From NCBI GenBank assembly GCA_977006965.1, contig OZ345373.1, forward strand, positions 186,001 to 250,000: a stretch of DNA of 64,000 bases, read 5' to 3'. Under the pieces are notes generated by a model. It saw only the letters and a program-made list of their open reading frames with translations. It was not told the DNA's origin and did not search any database. Position numbers and translations under genes: made by a program. How positions within the stretch are numbered: position 1 is the stretch's first letter; the number at the start of each line of letters is the position of its first letter. Shown in pieces: positions 40,736 through 52,620 of the stretch. This DNA comes from Phymatolithon calcareum. Taxonomy: Eukaryota; Rhodophyta; Florideophyceae; Hapalidiales.

Positions 40736-40989
40736 AGTGTTACAAATGTATCGGAAAAGGGATCTGATGCGGAATGAAATGAAGCCATAGTCAAATTTCA
40801 TAAGAAATGGGACATTGGAGAAAAGCCTCGTGCCTTTTCTAGTATTTTGATGCAGAAGTATTAAACAAAATCACCATGAAGCAATCGTTTATGAATCAGG
40901 ACATCTAAATATCTAGAAAACGGTACATGTGCAGAACACTATTCGTCAGCATCGGAGCCTTCGTCTTGTAAAGCATCCGCTCTAAATAA

Positions 40990-42095
40990 TTAGAGCACAA
41001 ATTCCGCGTACTTCACTTCATCGTATACCAAATCGTGCTCCTTCCCAATTGTTTCTGCATGCTTGACGAAATCTATCCAGGACGCAAACCTGGGAAGACT
41101 GGGAGGCGCACAATCGATATAAGCAGCACAATAATTTGCGTAGGCATGGGGACCCTTCATTTGCACAATCTCCATAATTTGCTCATCACGAAGATTCAGC
41201 GAACGGTACAGCTGAACAGCTCCTCTTTACATGATGACGTCACCTTTTCTAATACCAATAATTTCCAAGCGGTTTCTCAGTAGTTTCGTAAACTTTGAAG
41301 AACTCAATTCCTTGCTGGGGTTTACCACGGCTCCTGCCCGTGTCTCTGTTAAGTCGCAGAAAAGAGGACCAATATCACTTCCTCTGACGCTCAGCCATGA
41401 GTATAGGGCAATAACCGGATCCATGTATGGACAATTTGTCAGCTCCGTGTTGCCCGGCCATTCGCGAATAGTATAAACCCTTTGCTCCGTGGAATTCTTG
41501 ATTGTTGTCCTTATGGTGAGCTTCGTGTCAGATCCATCCGTTGAAATGTGTTCCACTCTCAACTTCGATACCTCATCATATCGAAGGCCGAAGTGCATTC
41601 CAAGGACGAGGGTGGAATGAAGCGCAACGTCGCATAGCCTCGCTGGCTTCTCGCCTCCGAACCAGAACATTTCTGCATGGCAGCACACGATGCCCACCGT
41701 AATTGGACGGGCTTTGATACTCATATCGCCATGTTTGGCCAGTATCACCCTATGTGCGCGACGCAATAGCGTTATATCGTGGTTATTGGTAAGGGGGTTC
41801 CACTTGCTTCTCCGGAGCTTTGATTGACTCTCCAAGACTGCATATACCCGTGTTCTTCATATAACATCCGCAAACCTTGTACTATACCGCCCATAGTGTC
41901 ATTTTGCAGTATATCTCCCGTGCCAATCTTGCAGTACTCGTACAGAAAGTTTAATACGAGAACAGAAGTGTCTTTCGAGACATTTACAGGATCAGAAGCT
42001 CCGTGTTGGAAGCATATGGTGGGAAGAGCTTTTTGGCCCGCTTCAGGTTCGAGATGCTGGACCCCCTCGAATCTCCAATAAGAAGCTGGTGGCGC
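40990..42095 (-). pseudogene. tyrosine-recombinase (integrase-like) relic
   Basis: The minus-strand frame shows a helical core-binding-type N-terminus (SKDTSVLVLNFLYEY, GGIVQGLRMLYEEHGYMQSW). Near 41830 it changes frame into WNPLTNNHDITLLRRAHRV and then LVLGMHFGLRYDEVSKLRVEHI, the box with the first catalytic arginine of tyrosine recombinases, followed by a beta-rich region and PYMDPVIALYSWL. A TAA at 41227-41229 interrupts the region where the H-x-x-R motif belongs. The same frame then resumes RGAVQLYRSLNLRDEQIMEI and ends with GPHAYANYCAAYIDC, where the catalytic tyrosine could be. With one frameshift and one stop it is inactive. Crypton-like or DIRS-like elements carry such enzymes; which type this is cannot be said. 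Confidence 0.55.
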
Positions 42096-45000
42096 GGAAG
42101 CAAGCTTTCGGAACTCACAGGGATAACGGTGCGGGACCCGCGCCCCTTTCTCCGGCCGGTCATCTGGCCGTAAATTGTAGATGTTGAGTGCAGATGTCGG
42201 CTAAACATGTCTGGGTCTTCATTTTATACACATAGATCGCCGAACTATTCCATTCACACCGGGAGTTATGACACTCTGTCTGAGATTCGTTAGGATGCAT
42301 CAAAGATGTGAAAAATCGGAAGAAGATCCGGAGGTTAGTTGTACAAACCAAATGAACTCCTCGTCTTGGAACAGGGGAGAAAAGTGTATGCCATTAGAAT
42401 GGTGTAGAAGAGTTTTTTTCGACGGAAAAAGCTCCCCTTCTTTGAGCGGGGAAGAAGAGCCCCATGTATTGCACTCACGCGAGTAAGCTTTGGCTTTGCT
42501 GGACATTTAGATGTTACAGTGAGCAACCGGCCAGAATCTATAGCCATGGTCCATCGTCTGTCCAGCATTTGTATTCCATGAAAACGGATGACAACACTGA
42601 TTATATGAATTGATGAAAATAATTAAAACTCCGAAACTCCGTCTCGGAGAGATTGAACAGAAATATGCTCTTGTACCAGAACGGTTAGAGGCAGGGGCGG
42701 CATCCTTTTCCACAGTGCAGTGTAGTAATCCAATCTATGAGTGCAATTGAAAGCGCAAGGAATGAAAACCAAATCGGAGCGACCGGGGGAGCATTTCAAA
42801 GAGTAGCGTGTAGTAATCCATTACGGTATTCTGTTTGTAACTGCCCAACTACATAATTAGAGGCAAAAACAATGATAATGGCTATTGAAACAATTCAATT
42901 GAAGATAATGAAATGCGCTAGGCATATATCAGCGCTTGTGCGTTAATTGAACTTTTACACTAGCGGAGCGATATTCATGCATTCTTCTTCCTTTCTTCTC
43001 TTATCGTCTTTCCCTGATAATCTTATATCTCCTGTAAAGTCATCTTTCCTTGATCGCCCTATTTTGATCCACATATTGGAGTAGATTCTAGCAAAGGTGA
43101 TGGTGTCTGCATAGCTTTTACTTCTCTAGATAATAAAGGCCAAATATCTTATAAATTAGTCACTGTCGTATTAATAATCCAACACTTCCCTATTTAAGTT
43201 GATTACTTTAAACATAAGCAGATTGGATACAGAATGACTGCTTTTCATCTCTATTCTCGTTGATCGTATAACGAAATTTTCCCTGACATAACTTGAAGAA
43301 ATAGTAGTCGATTCAGGAGCAAAAATTCTCTACTCTGGTCAACTCTAGACTACTAAAATTACTCATGAAGGCATGTATCACATGTCACTGCACTTTTCGC
43401 AGATGCCATTTAGTAAAAATTATCTGGGTGTACGGTTCGACTATGTTCCATACCAGATTTTGAAGAGTTTAAAAACTGTTGACAATTCATTTCGATGTCA
43501 TGATTTATTCCGAGCGATTAAGTTTCTTCTGAATGTTTGTGACTTTCAGTGAACTATACAGCTGGGTTTACTCTAGTTTACATCACTAAGCACCTATTAT
43601 TTCTTCTTGTGATCAATTTCAAATCGTCGTAGACAATCAGCATATCTTTGAAACTATTTCACTACCTCTTGAATTTTCTATAGAATGTACAGAACCTGCA
43701 CAGCTGAGAAAAAGAATATCGATTATCGTTCATCTCGTGCAACACGTATTCCTGGTGCTGATGGATACATACTTGTGTCGAACAACATTCCTAGACTTAA
43801 AAAGAATAGATTGTTTTGCGAAAGATTAAGAACTAAGTGGTGCAAAGATCAATACAAATATCATGAAGTAAGAAGAGCATTTTACAACTACGAACTTAAC
43901 AAATCGGAAGATCTTCAAATTCATAACTCTTTTCGGCCGTGCACAAGCCGGTGCACATGATGAGATTAATGAACAGGTTGTCATTATTTTTTCCGTGTGC
44001 ACCGACTTGCGCACCGAGTCATTTGGGTGTTTTATGTAATAAGCTGGGTCTGGAAATAAGAGCAGAACAGAAGCTGGGGAGAAAAAAAGCAAAAAAAGTA
44101 ATTGTCATACAATATAAGAGTGTTCGTCTCACTCTCATACAGAAAGAAACAGATATATACAGTACAGTATTCTCACTCCGATGCAGCAAAAAGCAGAGAA
44201 AATGAGTGACACACTCGTGACTGCACGTGACTTTCCCCTTACGCTTACACCCAAAACATATGTAACTCGGTGCACATTGGTAATTAATCCACCATTAAGG
44301 AGATGTGTACCGTAAGCCGGGATAACAAATGAAAGTAAAACGTAAGAGTACTAGGCCAGAGTGGGTACAATAGACGCGAGAAAACACGCCGTTTTGAAAA
44401 GTACAAGTTTGTTGCCAATGGAAGCTCCCACATAAAGTAAAAAATGGCTCTTTCACTGGACCACTACGAACCGAAACGATGGTAAAGCGGTCCATGCCCA
44501 GACTGTTGTCGTTTTCTGTTCACGTTTTCAAAATATTAGAAAAAACTAACTTATTTAGTTCTTACCTCTGCACAAAAATTAAGTGAGATAAAACTTATTA
44601 TTTCCTCTTCCCCTTCTCAAATTCTTGAGAAAATCTATCTTATATTTCTCTCCTCTCCAAGGAATAATGTAGTGATTTACAACTTATAAAATCCTCATCA
44701 CATCAAAATAAACAATCGAATTTAAGCTTTGAACTTATTTTTCCCGCATCAGGTTTTATAAGTTGAAGGTTGACCAGGTTTGGAAGATCATCTGGCCAAT
44801 AGAACTGAGTTTTAATGAAAGTGATATGAGCGCTGAAAATGCTCAATTTTAGATGAACTATTAAATATTTATCGGTCCAAGCTCACATTTACTTTCGTTA
44901 GTTACGTGAAAGCAGCTCGTGTTAGCCCGCCGCAGGCTCCGCTGTGATGCTTACAGTGTAAGCACTTGTTAGCAGTGTAAAGCACTTTTAAGCTGTAAGC

Positions 45001-45216
45001 AGCGGTTCTAAGGTTTGCCCTCGGTGATTCTTCATGGTGTAAATACGCATCGAAACCTACCGTACTGTAATGACTGTAATGATATCTGTAAGGGCTCGCT
45101 GTAAATGCAAGCTGCAATGACAATGTGAAGGGAGCTAGTCTTATAAGAAGTGGAGGGTATGATAGTGGCGTTGGACGCCACAGCTTCCCACGCGAACTTC
45201 TTGCTAGTCGATTCGC
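42096..45216. other. AT-rich gene-poor stretch
   Basis: No gene is supported over about 3 kb. A 91-codon frame at 43685-43960 (lysine/arginine/tyrosine-rich) and a short VVDSGAK string near 43302 could be remnants of a retroelement but are too short to call. AT content is clearly higher than in the gene-bearing parts. Confidence 0.4.
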
Positions 45217-46869
45217 CTACAAGCAGCCTTGCATTATTGATATCGTGGAGCCGTTGGCCATGACTTGCACATCTTGTGGGCCGTATACAGCTCGGAAGAC
45301 AGCTTCGTAGTTTTCAATGTTAAAGTACGCCACATCAATACTCTTAGGGTCATAAACGATAACAGAGCAGCCCCGTTGCGTGGAAACGACATGGCATCCG
45401 TTCTCCCCAGTCCACTTACGTACGTTCGCACAGATTGCAGGAAATGAAAGCACGCACAGCATCATAGCCCTCATTTGACTGGGCGCTACCCCCTCTTGCG
45501 GTAGTCCTTCTTGTAAATGATTCTGAAGCTCCCACAGCAACCGCATAATCACGAACCGTTCTTCAACGTATTTCTTGCCTTGAAGGCTGATAAGTAGTTG
45601 TTGCAAGCCATTACTTGCTAAGAATTCAATGCCATTTTACTCGACTATTTCTGGTTCCCAGACATTGGCAGCTGCATCTTCGTTGCGCCCAGCCCACGTC
45701 GCTAAGGAGCTCTGCAGGTTTTCCATACAGCAACTCATGAATGACATTGACTTGTCAAAGTGCCAAAACTCCGGCTCTACAATTGTAAGCTGCAAGAGAA
45801 ATCTTTGTCTTTCCAAATCTTCGTTTTCTTTCCACACGTTTTCCGTAGCAAATCTAGCATTAGAAACAGCTATAATTTCGAACGGTTCCTCCCGTCCCTC
45901 CTCTGCACCCATTGCACCTTCGACATGGTCCGCCATACATTTCTTTTTCTCATTGGATATATTTGATTCGACATACGCTCTCTGCTCTCCCATGCATAGT
46001 GCCGTCCAATTGTCAATATGTGCGCTGAGCTCGGAGACCTGCCTGTTTCTCCACAAAACTCGTCCAATTGTGTTTCGCAAGAACGGTCTCGACAGCACGT
46101 CATAAAAGGCCTGCGCACCACGAGCAAATCCAAGCTGACTAGCCAAGTTCTCTGCAGGCAGACCCAGTTCATAGTCACGAGCACCCTCGACATCCATAGT
46201 TCCATTGTCTTCTTTCTTGACAACGCTGCTGCTCCATTGACGAACACTTAGGAATATCGTCAGCCATTCCAGTTCCGCGACTCCGAAATCAATCGCTTTC
46301 TCTCCGATATCGGCCGGCATGTCATCTCGTGCACGAACGAGCTTCCCAGTAAACTTTTGATAACTGTAGTGTGGACAGCCCTCCTGATCTGTTTCAGCGA
46401 GCTTATGAGGCGTTTCGAACAGAAGACCTTGTCCGCTCAATCACGCATGTCTGAAGAACTCCTGATTATTGAACGTGCCTTTGCGTAGCATGGGCATGGG
46501 TTAGATATCCCATTCTTCGAAACTCAAGAAACTATGACCAGCATCTCGGTCAACATCTTCATCACTTTGACCATCGACGCTCACGCCGCTTTCTTCCCTC
46601 GATTTTCCAGTCTTCCGAGAGTGAAGAGCAGAAATCATAAGCACTTCTGTTGCAAAGCCATCTGGAACATTCTCGTTGCTCGCCGCATCATCGCCGTGTG
46701 ATTCTCCACTGCTCGCTTTCTTCATGTCGGAAAACCGTTCAGGCAAGGCGTCTGCTGCGAGAACAGTAGCCCAACAAAGCCAAATCACCTCCAGCTCTTT
46801 GGGTGCCATATGGAGTCGCCGACCAGCACGAGACTTGGAGCGCGCTTTTACGAATCGGCCAGAGAATTA
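45217..46869 (-). pseudogene. helical-repeat-like protein frame with three in-frame stop codons
   Basis: One reading frame carries protein-like sequence throughout and is broken only by stops: TAA at 46501-46503, TGA at 46441-46443 and TAA at 45637-45639. There is no frameshift. Segments include MAPKELEVIWLCWATVLAAD, a Ser/Asp/Glu-rich linker, QEFFRHA, LSGQGLLFETPHKLAE and LEWLTIFLSVRQWSSSV. After the last stop come NGIEFLASNGLQQLLISLQ and EERFVIMRLLWELQNHLQEG. The last two look like armadillo/HEAT-type helices. All three stops can arise by C-to-T change (CAA or CGA). This is a probable pseudogene of an unrecognised helical-repeat family; stop readthrough is a less likely alternative. Confidence 0.5.
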
Positions 46870-47042
46870 GTGGCGCGAGCAGAGCACTTCGCACAGTGTA
46901 CCAAATTTGATACCCGATTCGCTTCAGGAATGGACTACTTTTAAGCTCCTTTCTCTCCCCAATTGAAAGAAATCGAAGGCGGCATCGCACCTCGCTTTCC
47001 GTAAGCCTGTTATCGATTATCAAATCGTTAACTAGGATTCCG

Positions 47043-48560
47043 AGATACGGCGTATGCTCGCCGCCGGCGTCATCTGTCCGTCCAAATCGGAATGGGCTTC
47101 ACCCATTGTGCCGACACCCAAGTCGGACGGCACGATGCGTTTCTGCATCGATTACCGCCGTCTCAACGCTCTCACGAAAAGGAACCCCTACCCGATCCCC
47201 CGCATGGATGAGTGCATAGACTCATTGGGGGATGCACGAGTTTTCACTACACTGGACGCAAACTGCGGTTATTAGCAGGTATCGGTGGCAAATGAGGAGC
47301 TCGAAAGAACCGCCGTCGTCTGCCACTCGGGTTTCTATGAGCACATCCGAATGCCATTCGGGCTCACGAACGCTTCCGCCACGTTTCAGCGGGCCCTCGA
47401 TATGGTCCTCGCCTCATTCAAGTGGAAAACGTGTCTCGTCTACCTGGAATACGTCATCATATTCTCCAGAAACTGGGATGAGCACATGCAGCACTTCGAC
47501 GAAGTGCTAGCCGTGATTCGAGATGCAGTAGTGCCCTTGAAGCTGCGGAAATGCCACTTCTTTACAAAACACCGTGAAATACCTCGGGTACGTTATCAAA
47601 CGCGGCACGCTGGAGGTCGAGACAGCAGCGACTAAGTCCCTCAGAGGCCTCCGACATCCGCGTACCCCGGGAGAACTTCGCTCGTTCCTCGGTTTCTGCA
47701 ACGTCTACCGCCGCTTTATTCAAGGCTTTACCCGTATTGCGGGTCCCCTATACGCTTTGCTGAAAGGAGACATCCCGAAGGCCCTTCGGCCGTTGACACC
47801 CGGGCAAGACGATTCGTATCAGTCCCTGATCGAGGCCGTCACAAACCCTCCGGTCCTCACGCTCCCGCATACAGGGCTGCCCTACTCGCTTGACACAGAT
47901 GGTAGCAACTCCCAGGTTGGGTGCGCCCTGTTCCAGATACAGAATGATGGGGACCGCCGCCCCTCGGATTTTGGTATCGCACCCTGGCAAAGGCGGAGCG
48001 TGAATATTCCGCCACCGAGAAAGAATGTCTTGCCCTCATCTACGGGATTACCACATGCCGCTGCACCTTTTCGGCGAGTACTTCACGGTTCACACGGACT
48101 ATGCAGCCCTCCGCTGCCTCATGGAAATCGTCGATCCGTCGAGAGGCCTCCTCCGATGGCGCCTCCGCTTGGCGGAGTTCACGTTCGACGTCCGCTACAA
48201 GAAAGGCAGCATCAATACCCAAGCAGACGCTGTCTCGAGCCTCGCATCTTCTGGGCACACGATACACGACGACGACGACGCAGTCGAGCTCCCTTGCTTC
48301 GCCACCGGCGACACCCCAGCACCAGCCACTCAGGTTCGGCGCTCTCCCCACCTACGGAGGACTCGAGGAAACCACATCCGAAACGATCTGGCACCTCGTC
48401 CCGAGGCAACGGTTGAGGCTGACTTCCTCGAGAAGGACTCTCCGGGCCTGAATGAGGAAGCGTCCGCCTCTCCAGCCTATCCGGAACCTCCTCGAGAACC
48501 CATCTCCCTGGAAGAACTATGCACCGCGCAGCTGGGGGGGCCCTTCTGCCCCACCGTTCG
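47043..48560 (+). mobile_element. Ty3/Gypsy LTR retrotransposon pol relic (RT and RNase H)
   Basis: The 5' part encodes RT motifs: SEWASPIVPTPKSDGTMRFC, IDYRRLNALTKRNPYPIP, FTTLDANCGY, IRMPFGLTNASATFQR. The active-site position reads YLEYVIIFS instead of the usual Y-x-D-D, so the enzyme would be dead. A TAG replaces the expected tryptophan after NCGY (47275). One frame change occurs near 47570, after which the RT thumb/connection follows (VKYLGYVIKRGTLE, GELRSFLGFCNVYRRFI). A second near 48000 leads into RNase H (VHTDYAALRCLM, RWRLRLAEFTFDVRYKKG). Gag, protease and integrase are missing, and no LTR is recognisable, so the copy is truncated at both ends. Confidence 0.85.
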
Positions 48561-48985
48561 GGCGAACACGCGTCAAACTACTCCTCCGACGACCACTCCC
48601 TCCCTGAACCTGAGCCAGTGTTCGGCCGCCCGCGGAAATCATGGACTCGGGCATGCCCACGCGCGGCCGCGGCGTCATCAGGCGCCCAGCGACGGGGAAT
48701 CTGCGTCCTGACGGGGCGCACGAAACGCCCAACTACCACCGCGCTCCGGCTACTTCGCCGGGAACGCTTTGCAGCCCTGGCAGGGGAGCGCGGCACCGCC
48801 GCTGCTGTCATACCCCCGTCGACGGGCATGGCCTCGTCCACCCCAACATGGGGCCGCCCCAGTGTTTCGGGGACCGGCAAAACCGCCTCAAGTTCACGGG
48901 CCGTACAGGGCGCTCGCAACGCTCCAGACTCCACCCCGCCCACGGTATCTCGTGTTCGGCCACGTGGGGCGCGTCCTCCCCCACC

Positions 48986-50880
48986 TCACAGGGAGCCCCC
49001 ATAGCGGGAACTCAAACCATTCGTCGAGTTGGACCGCGCGCCCCGGCCGCACCTACATATCCCGGGAGAGCCGCCGTGCCTCGGGGCGCTCAAGAAACCG
49101 GCCTTGGGGAAGACGCCGAGGACCCCGCAAAGAACCGCTCGACTCGCTGACCGGGGGAACGCGAGGTACCTGGACACGGAGATCGCGACGCAATCGCCCC
49201 AACCCGGCGATCGGACTTCGACCGGTAAGAACCTCACTCGAGTCGTCCGGCACAGGGCCGCGGGATAGTGTGAAAGCATCCGCCTCCCCTTCGGGCTCCT
49301 CCCGTACCGGTTTTCGGCGAGTCGATCGGCGTAATGCGGCACTCGGCGTGCCTGTGGGCGAGTGTACGGGTGACGGAGTGCCCAACTCCCTCGACGGGGA
49401 GACGTCATCCGGCTCTACGAGACCCCTCAGGGCAGGCCCATGAGATCTTCAAACGTGGTTCGCCAATCCCCCGCGATGGGATGGCTAGCCGGCACGAGCG
49501 GACGCGAGTCGAGACGACGCCGGCGCTCATCTTCGCTAGTGACCTCCGGACTCCACGGGTCAAAGAGCACGAAGTCCCTTCCGGGCCCGGAACCCGCCGG
49601 GCAAAATCCAGTTTGCAAATCCCAGCTGCCAGTGCGCCGCGGGACAGGAACGGTGGGCCTGTCTACACCCTCCAAACAGGGCATCAGATCACAAAAATCC
49701 TCCAGATTCCTCACCGACCCCAGGACGGGAACCAATCTGCTCCCAAAGACCCGGACATGCGTCACCACCCAGGGGGGGCATCCACCACATCCAGAAGTTC
49801 GCGTAGATGTCTCGCAACCACGCCGCGGTGTACATCGCTACCCACTTCGTGCGGAATACGATCCACTCTGGGTTCTCGGGCGACTCCAGTAGCCGCTCGA
49901 CGCGGTACATCATGACGGGCGGCATCACAAGCCCGTAGAACCCCCGCCACGTTGCGAGATTGTCCCGGAAGCACCGGTCCCCATGCACGGACGGGAGTAG
50001 GTGATCCACCTACTTGTTATGGTAGTCGAATAGAGCTCCCCAAGAGTTCATCAGACGGTTGGCCAACCGGAGATGGTCGAAGCGGTCCCCACTCGGGTAA
50101 TCGGCCCGCCGGAAAGGCAGGAAACGGAATTCGCGCGAAATCCGGAGGCCGAGGAAGCGCTTCACGCGCGACGGAAGGTGCAGAGCCCCAGGCCTGGGGA
50201 AAATTCACAAGTAGATCCCTCAGTCGGCGCATATATGACACCTCGCCAACCGCACGGTAGAACAACACCGCCATCCCGTGCTCGGCCGGGCTTCTGTAAC
50301 CCTGATAACGGGCCCACATGGCTCCCCCGAAGCGGGAAGGGCGCACAGCCAGGATGCGAAGGTTATGCGCATGCGCCGCGGCGGCCGACGGTTGGCCAGA
50401 TATATCGACGTCGGCGTCGGACACTGCGACTCGGGCTTTCTACTCCCAGGTCTGGGTTGTGGCGACTGTGTACCCCCGCTGCCCGGGAAGTTTTCCATGG
50501 GCATCGAGGTAAAGCGCTAACACACGACTGTCCCGGATACACTCTGGGTGATACCAGGGAGCGGTCCGAAAGGTACGTTCCGCACCGACAATGTGGAGCC
50601 CGATGTACGCCCGTGGACCGGGAAGGATTGCGCCGGAAGCGTAGACCGTGTCGGTGGCCTCGTCGAGGAACAGCTCGCCTCCCACTTCTCCCTGTCGTGG
50701 GGAATAGGAGTCGTCCCCTCCAGGGCTAGGCCGAAAGGTGTCCGCGGGGGCGTAGGAGTCCGCCATCGGATAGAGTTCCCGCGTGCGCGGGTTGTCGGGC
50801 TGCACGGCCGGCCAGTCACGAGCGCAGACCTCTTATCTTCCGGAAGGTGCCTCCGTCTTGTGGCGGAGGGTGGTGTAGTG
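48986..50880 (-). pseudogene. GC-rich decayed coding relic, gag-like, opposite strand to the pol relic
   Basis: Reading on the minus strand from about 50805 gives protein-like text with a TAG near 50437 and frame changes near 50040 and at the C7 run near 49770: GGELFLDEATDTVYASGAIL, AYIGLHIVGAERTFRTAP, MAVLFYRAVGEVSYMRRLRD, DRCFRDNLATWRGFYGLVMP, KWVAMYTAAWLRDIYANFW, SWDLQTGFCPAG. A proline/arginine/serine-rich tail follows. GC content is far above the flanks. Position next to a retrotransposon pol and the tryptophan-rich helical middle suggest a retroelement structural protein, but no zinc knuckle is seen, so the label is tentative. Confidence 0.4.
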
Positions 50881-52269
50881 CAAAGGACCCGACCCGTATT
50901 GAGGGGCGACGGCTGATTTGTCCGATCCGTAATTGCTCTTGACGGGAATCATAACCCGTCCTATTTTTCGTGTTAGCATTGATACTCATAGCTTAGCATC
51001 CCTCGTATAATTTAGGATAACGACATGATAGGTGTAATCACTGTAACTCATTTTCGGCATTACAGTGTCGCCTGCAGGCATACATACCCACACGGTGGCG
51101 CATCAAGGTACACACAACCAATTTGGATCGTAGAGATCTTACCTTGGGCTTCTCCCGCACCGTAAAATATCTCGCAGGTTCATCCACTGCGGCGCCATGT
51201 CCCCAAGTTCGCGCCTTCGCTTCGCTAAGCGATCGCCATCCTGGATAGGGCTGGAACACTACACCCCCGTCATTTCTTGCCTCACGGCATCCCTCTAACC
51301 CAGTCGCTCCGTACCTCGAGTCCCATCCACGTGATCCGGGTAGGGCGGACAGCCCCCATACTGAGAAGCTTGCATCCTAGGCACTTACGCGCTGGAGCAG
51401 GGCCCCGGTCCGTTACCCCTCCGCTCTGCTCTGCCACGCTGCCATCCCTGTGTTTGGGGTTTGTTCGGTACCCTTCCTCGGGTCCTGCTCTTCGTTGCGC
51501 CACAGCCACCTTACCATACGTTGCGGCGGTCTGGGTTTTCCTCTTTCATCGTCGCTCACGTAAAATTTCTTCCTCGCGTCTATAATGGCTTCTCTTCCGC
51601 TCTCCGCCAGCTTGCTCCCCCGGCTTCCCTTTTTCTATCCCTCTGTTACTCGACACGCCACTCTCACACCTTTCATCACAATAAGACTTTGGTTCGGAGC
51701 TCACCTCTGAGGCACTGCTCGCCAAAGCGTCAGGCCAGCCTACTGGTACACTTCCTGACCTACACAGGGAGCTGAGTTTCACAATTGCAGACCAAGAGCG
51801 GCGCTACGTCCTTCTTGGCACCGCCGACTCTTCTCCCCAGGCAATTTGAACACGCATTCTTGTGCACTCTGTCTCTTCCTCGACGGGCGCTCTCCCTTTC
51901 TCTGTCATCTCGCAGAGTCACTTCGTCACGCGGATGGACCCCGAAAATTGGACCACAATGGTAGATTTGGATTGGGGAGCCCCTGTTCCCCGGCACGATG
52001 CACTGTCAAATGTTCCAGTTGCGCAATAGCTCGTGTACCTCACAGCTAGATGCACACGGGCAACACGCCTCCACCCGCTCACGTGCCGAAGGCAGCACTT
52101 CCCGTCACAATGATCTTCGGGACTGGTTGTTTCGCTACCTGAAGAAGGCTGCGCAGACTCTGGCTATTCGTCAGGAGAAAACAGTCGTTTAGGATGAACA
52201 CCTTCCGTGACTCAGCCAACGACGATATGGTCTTTCCGTTACTGACATATTCTTTTCCCCCCGTCCACA
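50881..52269. other. no supported gene; possible retroelement flanking sequence
   Basis: Only short frames on both strands. The stretch may include LTR or untranslated sequence of the elements on either side, but no terminal repeat pair was found by eye. Confidence 0.35.
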
Positions 52270-52620
52270 AGCCTTAGACCTCACTTTAATTAGTCCCAAC
52301 TCCGAGCCCTATGTGCGGAACGGTGGCCGTGAAACCGACTGGGTGGTGCGATCTGCGAAGAAGCGGAAACTGAAACAATATGGCAACATTCACTTCCACC
52401 CACTTGCGATGGACCTGTACGGCCGTGTTGGCCTTGCATTCGATCGTGGCCTCCATCCCCTCATATATCTCATTGCCCAACGTCGCAGAACCTCCACAAG
52501 AAGAACGGCGCACTCTCCTCATTGAATTTACCATGCTCGCCTTGCAACTCCCCGCACTCTCCGTCGACAGACGTCTACTGAATCTATCCGCCCTAGAATA
52601 TTTCTCTGAGGGAAACTAGC
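52270..52620 (+). pseudogene. relic of a non-LTR retrotransposon reverse-transcriptase C-terminus (second copy)
   Basis: One frame reads ALDLTLISPNSEPYVRNGG, then ETDWVVRSAKKRKLKQYG, HFHPLAMDLYGRVGLAFDRG and HPLIYLIAQRR. The order (D-x-T-ISP strand, a lysine-rich helix, then a hydrophobic strand and G-x-x-G turn) is that seen at the end of LINE-type RT proteins. The MDLYG block matches the relic at 10108-10335. No catalytic palm is present nearby, so this is a 5'-truncated copy, the usual fate of LINEs. Confidence 0.5.

Noticed and set aside
43302-43330. VVDSGAK string resembling a retroviral-type aspartic protease active site
   Set aside because: Only about 17 open codons before a stop, with no neighbouring protease or pol motifs; likely chance, or too decayed to call.
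48519-49443. plus-strand Pro/Arg/Ser-rich frames after the RNase H relic as an integrase
   Set aside because: No HHCC zinc site or DDE residues are visible, and the minus strand reads better in this GC-rich stretch.
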